A stretch of 64,000 nt of DNA, from positions 31,094 through 95,093 of the forward strand of contig UQOX01000004.1 of assembly GCA_900542765.1 (NCBI GenBank). Reading direction: 5' to 3'. A program made the position numbers and the translations under genes. Positions 47,529 through 54,194 of the stretch are shown piece by piece. Each line of letters starts with the position of its first letter. Position 1 is the first letter of the stretch. The notes under the pieces are model-generated. The model made no database searches and was not told the origin of the DNA. It was given only the letters and a program-made list of their open reading frames with translations. This stretch comes from an uncultured Porphyromonadaceae bacterium. GTDB lineage: Bacteria; Bacteroidota; Bacteroidia; Bacteroidales; UBA11471.

Positions 47529-48950
47529 ATGGATTTTTCAAACTTTCTGTGGATGCGCGATGAGTTGTCGCTCTTGACAATTATTCTTGTCCTCTTCCTT
47601 TACGACACATTCGGCACGGAGAAGAGCCGCCGCGCTTTCTCGTGGGTGGCCTGCCTGTTGCTGGCAGCCCAGACGGCTTTCCTCTTTTTCAATCCCGTGA
47701 CGGGGGAGGCCTTCGGCGGTATGTACCAGACATCGCCCGTCATCAACGTCGTGAAAATCGTACTCAATATAGGAACCTTGCTGGTACTCATTCAGGCCAA
47801 TGCCTGGGCCAAGTCGCCCGACATGGCGGTGCGCCGGGGTGAGTTCTACGTCCTCACGCTCATGACCCTGCTGGGTATGTACCTGATGATTTCCTCGGGC
47901 AACTTCCTGCTCTTCTTCATCGGGCTCGAAATGGCATCGCTGCCCCTCACGGCCTTGGTGGCCATTGAGAAGTACCACCGGCTCTCCTACGAGGCGGCTG
48001 CCAAATATGTCTTTGTGGCGCTCTTTTCCTCGTCGCTCATGCTGTTGGGCATCTCCTTCATCTACGGCGCCGTGGGTACGCTCTATTTTACCGACATGGC
48101 GGCTCAACTCCTGGGTACCCCGCTGCTCTATGTGGGTCTCGTGCTTTTCCTGGCTGGCATGGGCTTCAAAATCTCCATCGTGCCCTTCCACCTCTGGACG
48201 GCCGATGTTTACCAGGGCGCTCCGACCTCTATCACCGCCTATCTCTCGGTCATCTCAAAAGGGGCTGCGGCCTTTGCCTTGATGGTGGTTCTCTTCAAGG
48301 TCTTCTCTTCGGTGGCCGTCGTGTGGCAACCGGTTCTGTGGGGGCTTATCGTGATTACGATTACCATCGGTAACCTCTTTGCCGTGCGTCAGAAAAACCT
48401 CAAACGCTTCATGGCCTTCTCGTCGATTTCGCAAGCCGGATACATTCTGTTGGGTGTCATTGCCGGTTCGGCTGTGGGCATGACCTCGCTCATCTATTAT
48501 GTGCTGGTGTATGTCTTCTCCAACTTGGCCGTCTTCGGTGTGATTTCGGTTATCGAGAATGCGACGGGTAAGGTCGGCATGGACGATTACAACGGTCTCT
48601 ACCGCACCAACCCCAAGTTGAGCGTGGCCATGATGTTGGCTCTCTTCTCGCTGGCCGGTATTCCTCCCTTCGCGGGATTTTTCAGCAAGTTCTTCATCTT
48701 CTATGCCGCCGTCGAAGAGGGCTTCTATGTATTGGTGTTCATTGCCTTGCTCAACACCATCATCTCGCTCTACTACTATCTGTTGGTGGTGAAGGCGATG
48801 TTTATCCGTCAGGACGATTGCGTGATACCCACTATCCAGAGCGACGGCGCCTCGAAACTCAGCATTTCGCTCTGCGTGCTTGGCGTGCTGTTGGTGGGAT
48901 TGATCAGCGGTATCTATTCGTCGATTACCCCCTTATCATTCGGAATGTAA
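47529..48950 (+). CDS. nuoN: NADH:quinone oxidoreductase subunit N
   Basis: 473 residues. FFIGLEMASLPLTALVAIEKYHRLSYEAAAKYV, FKISIVPFHLWTADVYQGAPTSITAYLSVISKGAA and LFSLAGIPPFAGFFSKFFIF are NuoN signatures. Last gene of the cluster, followed by its own terminator. No nuoE, F or G is present, the usual state in Bacteroidota. Confidence 0.95.
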   Translation: MDFSNFLWMRDELSLLTIILVLFLYDTFGTEKSRRAFSWVACLLLAAQTAFLFFNPVTGEAFGGMYQTSPVINVVKIVLNIGTLLVLIQANAWAKSPDMAVRRGEFYVLTLMTLLGMYLMISSGNFLLFFIGLEMASLPLTALVAIEKYHRLSYEAAAKYVFVALFSSSLMLLGISFIYGAVGTLYFTDMAAQLLGTPLLYVGLVLFLAGMGFKISIVPFHLWTADVYQGAPTSITAYLSVISKGAAAFALMVVLFKVFSSVAVVWQPVLWGLIVITITIGNLFAVRQKNLKRFMAFSSISQAGYILLGVIAGSAVGMTSLIYYVLVYVFSNLAVFGVISVIENATGKVGMDDYNGLYRTNPKLSVAMMLALFSLAGIPPFAGFFSKFFIFYAAVEEGFYVLVFIALLNTIISLYYYLLVVKAMFIRQDDCVIPTIQSDGASKLSISLCVLGVLLVGLISGIYSSITPLSFGM

Positions 48951-48979
48951 TTTTGTAATTGATTATAACGACGACAGGT

Positions 48980-49021
48980 GCAGGTGGCAGAACGTCGGTT
49001 TTGCCGCCTGCCGTTTTTTTC
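48980..49021 (+). terminator. Terminator after nuoN
   Basis: GCAGGTGGCA at 48980-48989 pairs with TGCCGCCTGC at 49002-49011 (10 bp with one T-G pair), followed by CG and seven T at 49014-49020. Confidence 0.75.
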
Positions 49022-49142
49022 TCCCGCCGGCAATGCGTGGTGGATTGGAAATGAGACCAGTATGATGAATTTCCACTTTCGGTGTCGGGGGCTTTGTGCC
49101 GCTCCGCAGCCGAGGCCGTGGGGCATTGGGAGACGGCTGTAC

Positions 49143-49174
49143 AAAAAAGCGACGTTCGATGAAGAACGTCGCTT
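49143..49174 (-). terminator. Terminator after fabD
   Basis: Perfect 11 bp stem: AAGCGACGTTC at 49147-49157 and GAACGTCGCTT at 49164-49174, 6 nt loop. On the minus strand it runs into TTTTTTGT. Ends the fabD transcript 64 nt past its stop. Confidence 0.8.
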
Positions 49175-49237
49175 GTCGAATAAAGGTTTACAAAGATAAC
49201 GGGTCGTTTTTTCCGAATCGCCCGTGGAGCGTGCCAG

Positions 49238-50119
49238 TTACTGAACACCTGTCGTTTCGACCTCTTTGTTGATTTTCTTGATGAGGCCTTGCAGTACGCT
49301 GCCGGGACCTACTTCGGTAAACGAGGTGGCACCGTCGGCAATCATGTTGAGTACAGATTGTGTCCAGCGAACGGGAGCCGTAAGTTGGGCTATCAGGTTG
49401 GCTTTGATGGCGGCGGGATCGGTGACAGCCTGTGCGCTCACGTTTTGGTAAACGGGGCATTTCGGCTCGAAGAATTGGGTGTGGGCGATGGCTTCGGCCA
49501 GTTCGGCACGGGCCGGTTCCATGATGGGCGAGTGGAAGGCGCCGCCCACTTTCAGTTTCAGGGCACGTTTGGCACCGGCGGCGAGCATCTTTTCGCAAGC
49601 AGCGTCGATACCTTTTTCGTCGCCCGAGATAACGACTTGTCCCGGGCAGTTATAGTTGGCGGGAACGACAACGCCTTCGGTGACCGAAGCGCAAATCTCT
49701 TCGATTTTCTCATCGGGGAGAGCCAAGACGGCGGCCATCGTCGAGGGCGTGGCTTCGCAGGCTTTCTGCATGGCGCGGGCACGGGCGGCAACCAGGCGCA
49801 CACCGTCTTCGAACGAGAGGGCACCGGCAGCTACAAGTGCCGAAAATTCACCGAGCGAGTGGCCGGCTACCATTTCGGGGCAGAAGGCGTCGCCCATGGT
49901 TTTGGCAAGAATCACCGAGTGCAGGAAGATGGCGGGTTGCGTCACTTTGGTTTGGCGCAGATCCTCGTCGCTACCGGCAAACATCAGGTCGGTGATGCGG
50001 AAGCCTAATATCTCGTTGGCTTTCTCAAACATGGCTTTGGCTTCGCTGTTGTTGTCATACAGCTCTTTGCCCATACCTACGAATTGGGCGCCTTGTCCCG
50101 GAAATACAAATGCTTTCAT
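49238..50119 (-). CDS. fabD: Malonyl-CoA:ACP transacylase
   Basis: 293 residues. Acyltransferase motifs FPGQGAQFVGMG and the nucleophile elbow GHS88LG, followed by VAARARAMQKACE, with AFHSPIM carrying the catalytic His near residue 200. Cytosolic; loads malonyl onto ACP for fatty-acid synthesis. Monocistronic, with a -7 element at 50163-50156. Confidence 0.95.
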   Translation of the reverse strand: MKAFVFPGQGAQFVGMGKELYDNNSEAKAMFEKANEILGFRITDLMFAGSDEDLRQTKVTQPAIFLHSVILAKTMGDAFCPEMVAGHSLGEFSALVAAGALSFEDGVRLVAARARAMQKACEATPSTMAAVLALPDEKIEEICASVTEGVVVPANYNCPGQVVISGDEKGIDAACEKMLAAGAKRALKLKVGGAFHSPIMEPARAELAEAIAHTQFFEPKCPVYQNVSAQAVTDPAAIKANLIAQLTAPVRWTQSVLNMIADGATSFTEVGPGSVLQGLIKKINKEVETTGVQ

Positions 50120-50155
50120 AATTGTCAGGTTAAAATGTTTTTGTTAAAAACTGCA

Positions 50156-50163
50156 CAAAGGTA
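50156..50163 (-). promoter_or_regulatory. -7 element of fabD
   Basis: Minus strand TACCTTTG at 50163-50156, 37 nt before the fabD ATG. No clear -33 TTTG. Confidence 0.45.
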
Positions 50164-50356
50164 GTTATTTTTTATCGAAAAGTACATTTTTGGCCGAGAA
50201 TCGCGCCCGGAATCTTTTTTTGAGACCTGCTTCCCGACACCAAAAGGGCGCTTTCGGGGCGTGTCGGGACTTCTTGCCGGGGCAAGAGAAGAACAATGGA
50301 AAAGTTTCTGAGAAAACTTTGGGAATATCTGCGCGTTTCTATTGGGGTATTTTCGT

Positions 50357-50364
50357 TATCTTTG
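50357..50364 (+). promoter_or_regulatory. -7 element of the PCMD-like gene
   Basis: TATCTTTG at 50357-50364, predicted start near 50371, 15 nt before the ATG at 50386. It places the start downstream of any in-frame codon at 50296. Confidence 0.5.
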
Positions 50365-50385
50365 CGGCAAATTCAATCGGAATAT

Positions 50386-51357
50386 ATGATAAAAAAGAGT
50401 TTGTTGATAGGTGCATTTTGTTTTCCCCTCGTTTTGTGGGCACAGGCACCCGCTGAGATGACCGAGCGGGTCGAGTTGATTCCTTACGGTGATATGGAGC
50501 GCTGGACGACGCGCGTCATCAAGGAGTCGGCCCTGCTGGGCGGTGCCACCAAGGAGGTATATCACTTAGGCCCTGAGCAGACCATCAACGGCGCCGAACC
50601 GTGGGTGCGGGAGTCGAGCGACTCGCCGTGGGGCGGGTCGAGCGTGTGGGCCAGTCCCGTGGGTATCGACAAGGTGAGCGTTACCGTCTTTCCCGAGGAG
50701 CGCGAGCCGGGTAACCGGTGTGCGCGGCTCGAAGTGCGCAAGGAGACCTGCAAGGCTCTCGGCATGGTGAACATTACGGTGGTGGCCACCGGTTCGGTCT
50801 TTCTGGGTGCGGTAAAGGAGCCCGTGAAGAACGCCAAGAATCCGCAAGGGAAACTCGACCAGGGAATCCCTTTCACCCAACGTCCCAAAGCGTTGCAACT
50901 CGACTATAAATTGCAGTTGGCCGACCAGCTGGTGAAGGCCACCGGCCTCCGTTCGTCGGAGATTGAAGGCAAGGACAATGCCGAGATAAGCCTCTATCTC
51001 ATACAACGCTGGGAAGACGAAGAGGGCAATGTCTATGCCCGTCGGGTGGGAACGGCCTACCACAAGTTTGCCGAGTCTGTTGCCGAGTGGCAGAACGGCT
51101 ATCGCATACCCATCTATTACGGCGACATCAGCCAGGAATCTTGTTACACCCCCGAGATGGCACTTGTCTTGCCCGACGGCCCCCGCTACACGACCAACAG
51201 CCGGGGCGAGAATGTGCCCATACAGGTGGTGGGTTGGGCCGACGCCGATGCACAGCCCACGCATCTGATGCTGCGCATCTCTTCGGGCGACAAGGGTGCC
51301 TTTATAGGAGCTGTGGGTACCTGCTTCTGGATTGACAATGTTTCGCTCGTGTATTGA
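50386..51357 (+). CDS. Secreted protein, PCMD-like (putative carbohydrate metabolism domain)
   Basis: 323 residues from the ATG at 50386. Signal peptide 1-18 (to WAQA). After it comes a beta-rich body with NGAEPWVRESSDSPWGGSSVWAS, ALGMVNITVVATGSVFLG, KALQLDYKLQLAD and a terminal SSGDKGAFIGAVGTCFWIDNVSLVY, which fits the PCMD family of Bacteroidota. Family match is by pattern memory. The role of PCMD proteins is not established. It is alone on the plus strand, converging on the next gene across a shared terminator. Confidence 0.65.
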   Translation: MIKKSLLIGAFCFPLVLWAQAPAEMTERVELIPYGDMERWTTRVIKESALLGGATKEVYHLGPEQTINGAEPWVRESSDSPWGGSSVWASPVGIDKVSVTVFPEEREPGNRCARLEVRKETCKALGMVNITVVATGSVFLGAVKEPVKNAKNPQGKLDQGIPFTQRPKALQLDYKLQLADQLVKATGLRSSEIEGKDNAEISLYLIQRWEDEEGNVYARRVGTAYHKFAESVAEWQNGYRIPIYYGDISQESCYTPEMALVLPDGPRYTTNSRGENVPIQVVGWADADAQPTHLMLRISSGDKGAFIGAVGTCFWIDNVSLVY

Positions 51358-51412
51358 CGGGCTGGGCGCAAAACACAAATTGTGCCCCCTGCCATGGACA
51401 GGAGAAATATAT

Positions 51413-51448
51413 AAATAACGGGCTGCACAAAATGCAGCCCGTTATTTT
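51413..51448. terminator. Bidirectional terminator between convergent genes
   Basis: Perfect 13 bp stem: ATAACGGGCTGCA at 51415-51427 and TGCAGCCCGTTAT at 51433-51445, loop CACAAA-like (5 nt), followed by TTT on the plus strand and A/T pairs on the minus strand. It overlaps the stop codon end of the convergent minus-strand gene. Confidence 0.75.
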
Positions 51449-52145
51449 ATCGCTTATGCTGTTTTTCTATTTCTTTGAGCGTAATCCCCATGACATAATA
51501 GTGCGGGAGTCTATCGAAAATCTCTTCTGTCATTTCCGCGGTAATGTTTCCGTAGCATGAGCGGGACATGTTGCTTTTCTCATCGAAGAAGTAAGAGTTG
51601 TAGATAATGAGCGGGATTTCTTGCGTTTTTCCCGTTACCGGAGCAATTTCGAATGTGCGAAAATCGTATATGGGTTTTTTGTTTTGAGGGAGGGCCTCAA
51701 TTTTTACTTGTTTGTTAATTGACCCAAGAGGACAGTTCATGGTGATGGTCACGGTAGAATCGTTTTCCGGTGTGACGTATATGCTCATCTGATTTAGTGT
51801 CCAATATTTCGCCTTTTTTGAGATGTCGAGGTTAAGGGATTTTATGAATGCAGCACGTTCATCGGCCTTTTCAGGCAGGTCTTGCCGGTTTCTCCCTATT
51901 TTGAAATTGGCGATACGGTTGGTTTTTTCCCCGAGTCTGTATTCATCGATATAGAAGTTGATATTGTATTCTTTTTTGTCGAGTTCGCTCAAATCGAAAT
52001 GGGCCATGTGTATGTCCATTTCTTCGAGGACATTTATGATATCTGTGTGGGTAATCTTGTCAGCTTTTATGCGAGGCACTTTCTCTTTGGCATTGATGGG
52101 TAATAATAAGCTTGCGAATAATAATGTCAGGAATAAGTGCTTCAT
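51447..52145 (-). CDS. Secreted protein of unknown function
   Basis: 232 residues. Signal peptide 1-19 (LFLTLLFASLLLPINA). No confident family match. The mature part is about 210 residues, mixed alpha/beta, with two Cys (CPLG and CYGN) that could form a disulfide. Notable motifs: MAHFDLSELDKKEYNINFYIDEY and YDFRTFEIAPVTGKTQEIPLIIYNS. It looks like the small exported proteins common in Bacteroidales, and might belong to a DUF5041-like group, but this is a weak impression. -7 element at 52216-52209 on the minus strand. Confidence 0.6.
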   Translation of the reverse strand: MKHLFLTLLFASLLLPINAKEKVPRIKADKITHTDIINVLEEMDIHMAHFDLSELDKKEYNINFYIDEYRLGEKTNRIANFKIGRNRQDLPEKADERAAFIKSLNLDISKKAKYWTLNQMSIYVTPENDSTVTITMNCPLGSINKQVKIEALPQNKKPIYDFRTFEIAPVTGKTQEIPLIIYNSYFFDEKSNMSRSCYGNITAEMTEEIFDRLPHYYVMGITLKEIEKQHKR

Positions 52146-52208
52146 GATTTTAGTGTATTGGATTTTTTATGTTAGACGCACTATAAACAGAAAGGTTACA
52201 CCCTGCTG

Positions 52209-52216
52209 CAAAATTA
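52209..52216 (-). promoter_or_regulatory. -7 element of the 51447-52145 gene
   Basis: Minus strand TAATTTTG at 52216-52209, predicted start near 52203, a leader of about 57 nt. Confidence 0.4.
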
Positions 52217-52419
52217 GTTTATACATTTTTTTCAACCTACTATAATGTAATTTTTTTTTCGACAGAATATTATCCGGCACAAATGGCCATTTCCCAAGGT
52301 AAGCTATAAAAAGATGAATTATTCCAAGGAAGCAGGAGATGAGATAGTAGAAACGTCGGCAAACTGTAATTCACCTGGCACGAGTGAACTGTCTCGGATT
52401 CTTTGTCGAACCCAAAAGA

Positions 52420-52463
52420 AAGGAGAAACCCCGTTGTGATTTTTTTTGACGGGGTTTCTCCTT
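52420..52463 (-). terminator. Long hairpin downstream of the YeiH-type gene
   Basis: Perfect 15 bp stem: AAGGAGAAACCCCGT at 52420-52434 and ACGGGGTTTCTCCTT at 52449-52463, loop of 14 nt with a T-run. The minus strand continues TCTTTTGG, so it may end the transporter transcript. The rest of 52217-52684 shows nothing convincing; two short overlapping frames there span the hairpin and lack family features. Confidence 0.5.
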
Positions 52464-52684
52464 CGTTGTAACCTTTTTCAATCTTGGGAAAGAGACCTTG
52501 GCCTTTTTCCTCGAACTTATACGGAAAAAACACAAAAACTGCTTGGTCGGGGCGGTGGGGCTACCGGTGTGCGGGGTGCGTTTCCCAAGCCCTTTGACCA
52601 TAAGACCCGCAAAGGGGCCGAAGGTTACATCGGCCGGTCGATATTTAACAGTTTTTACCGAAAGTGTCCCTTCCCGTTATCGGT

Positions 52685-53761
52685 TTATGACAAAGCCGGC
52701 ACGAGGTATTTGCACAAGGCATATCCGCCGAAGATGAGCCACAGGTAGATGATGCCGGCCAGATAGAAGGGCTTGGCACCGGCCTGTTTGAACTTGTCGA
52801 TGCTGGTCTCGGCACCGAGGGCGGTCATGGCCATGGTGAGCAGGAAGTTGTCGAAGCTGTTGATGGCGCTGATGCCGGTGCTCATCACCTCCGCGGGTAT
52901 GAAGGTGAACGATTGCAGCAGCGAGTTGAGGGCAATGACCAGCAGGAATCCGAAGGCGAACCAGGGAACCGATATCTTGCTCTTTCCGTCGGCGGCAACG
53001 TCGGTGTGGCGGGCGCGGCGCACACGGGCTATGATGTAGCTCATGATGAGCAGCACGGGAGCCAGCATCATGACGCGAATCATCTTGGTGATGGTGGCTT
53101 GGTCGGCCAGGTGCAGGGCGCCGTCGGGGTCCATGGCGTTGCCGGCGCCTACCACATGGGCAACCTCATGCAGGGTCGAACCGGCATAGATGGCCATCTC
53201 CTGCGGCGAGAGGTCGAAGACGCCGGTGCGGTAGAGTATGGGATAGAGAAACATCGAGAGCGTACCGAAGATGACCACCGTCGACACGGCAATGGCGGTC
53301 TTGTGCGGGGCGCATTTCACAACGGGCTCGGCACCCAGCACGGCGGCTGCTCCGCAAATGGCGCTTCCGGTCGAAACCATGAGCGAAGTCTTCTCGTCCA
53401 TCTTCATCAACCGGCCGGCCACCACGCCCAAAAGCAGGGTTATGACGATGACGATGACGTCGATGATGATGGCGGGCAGTCCGATGGCAAGTACCTGTTG
53501 GAAGGTGAGGCGGAAACCGTAGAGAACGATACCCGTGCGCAGAATCTGTTTGGTGCAGAATTTGATGCCGGGAACCCAGGTTTCGGGAATGTAGTTGCGC
53601 AGGCTGTTGGCATATATCATACCCAAGATGATACCCACGATGAGCGGGCTGAGCGACAGGTCTTTGACCCATTGGAACTCGCTGATGTAAAAGGCCGAGA
53701 AAGAAAACAGGGCCATGAGGAGTATGCCGTGCGAGACGGCGGCTTTCTGTTCCGAAATCAT
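52685..53761 (-). CDS. YeiH-family (UPF0324) membrane protein, putative sulfate exporter
   Basis: 358 residues from the ATG at 53761 (MISEQKAAVSHGILL). About ten transmembrane helices. Family blocks: LIVGIILGMIYANSLRNYIPETWVPGIKFCTKQILRTGIVLYGFRLTF, STGSAICGAAAVLGAEPVV and YAGSTLHEVAHVVGAGNAM. Function is known only by weak association with sulfur metabolism. A longer upstream start at 53803 is rejected because it overlaps the -7 element TATTTTTG at 53800-53793. Confidence 0.88.
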   Translation of the reverse strand: MISEQKAAVSHGILLMALFSFSAFYISEFQWVKDLSLSPLIVGIILGMIYANSLRNYIPETWVPGIKFCTKQILRTGIVLYGFRLTFQQVLAIGLPAIIIDVIVIVITLLLGVVAGRLMKMDEKTSLMVSTGSAICGAAAVLGAEPVVKCAPHKTAIAVSTVVIFGTLSMFLYPILYRTGVFDLSPQEMAIYAGSTLHEVAHVVGAGNAMDPDGALHLADQATITKMIRVMMLAPVLLIMSYIIARVRRARHTDVAADGKSKISVPWFAFGFLLVIALNSLLQSFTFIPAEVMSTGISAINSFDNFLLTMAMTALGAETSIDKFKQAGAKPFYLAGIIYLWLIFGGYALCKYLVPALS

Positions 53762-53792
53762 AGATGATGGGATTAAGATTTTTTTGAGACGG

Positions 53793-53800
53793 CAAAAATA
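53793..53800 (-). promoter_or_regulatory. -7 element of the YeiH-type gene
   Basis: Minus strand TATTTTTG at 53800-53793, 32 nt before the ATG at 53761. Confidence 0.4.
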
Positions 53801-53882
53801 CAAAATAAACAGGAATCTACCTTTTCATTGACGGCGGGGAGATGGACGGAAACCGTATTTTTTTCATGGAAAAGAGATTGTT

Positions 53883-53918
53883 TTGTCATCATATTGTCAC
53901 AACTGGAATCTATTTTTG
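53883..53918 (+). promoter_or_regulatory. Promoter with strong Pho-box-like repeat
   Basis: TTGTCA at 53883-53888 and TTGTCA at 53894-53899, starts 11 nt apart, in the context TTGTCATCATA-TTGTCACA, close to the E. coli Pho box (CTGTCAT...CTGTCACA). A -7 element TATTTTTG is at 53911-53918, and the second repeat starts 17 nt before it, exactly as in the TonB receptor promoter. Predicted start near 53925, 270 nt before the Ca2+ ATPase. Confidence 0.6.
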
Positions 53919-53924
53919 CCCTCG

Positions 53925-54064
53925 AAAAAGGAGGCAGAAAGGTTTGTGAGATTCTGTCGTAGGTTTCGTAGGAGTCATAGCCTCCTGTGACAAGGTAAAA
54001 GATTGTTATTGTTTTTTCGTTATAGTGTGTTGAAGGAGCTTCTCTGTCGAAGAGCGGCTCTTTT
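53925..54064 (+). ncRNA. Possible leader or small RNA from the Pho-like promoter
   Basis: The region from the predicted start to the ATPase has a 5' hairpin (AGGAGGC 53929-53935 / GCCTCCT 53980-53986) and a second hairpin at 54033-54063 (GAGC TT CTCT / AGAG CG GCTC) followed by TTTTGTTGT, which could act as a weak terminator. It may be a short RNA of about 140 nt or an mRNA leader; the data do not separate these. Confidence 0.2.
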
Positions 54065-54086
54065 GTTGTATGGTCGTGTATGTGCC

Positions 54087-54161
54087 ATGTTACAATCTTG
54101 TTACATTTTGCGGTTTGCGCATCTGCCTGCAAACAGTTTCGCACGGAATCGCGTATATTTG
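54087..54161 (+). promoter_or_regulatory. Proximal promoter region of the Ca2+ ATPase
   Basis: -7 element TATATTTG at 54154-54161, predicted start about 54168, 27 nt before the ATG at 54195. Upstream, TGTTACA at 54088 and 54099 forms a second 11 bp direct repeat, but its distance to the -7 element is about 55 nt. Confidence 0.4.
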
Positions 54162-54194
54162 CGAGACGTAATTCTAAAAACAACTTGCGTAGAA

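Noticed and set aside
52270-52601. Two overlapping small minus-strand frames downstream of the YeiH-type gene
   Set aside because: They run through the 15 bp hairpin and are rich in Lys/Ser/Pro without a ribosome-binding site or promoter; no signal of a real protein.
53773-54183. 136-codon minus-strand frame in the promoter region of the ATPase
   Set aside because: Spans both Pho-like repeats, divergent promoters and hairpins; no family features and Cys/Thr-rich random-looking composition.
54003-54194. Upstream in-frame extension of the Ca2+ ATPase
   Set aside because: Starts at a non-ATG codon, runs through the -7 element at 54154, and adds a sequence unlike P-type ATPase N-termini.
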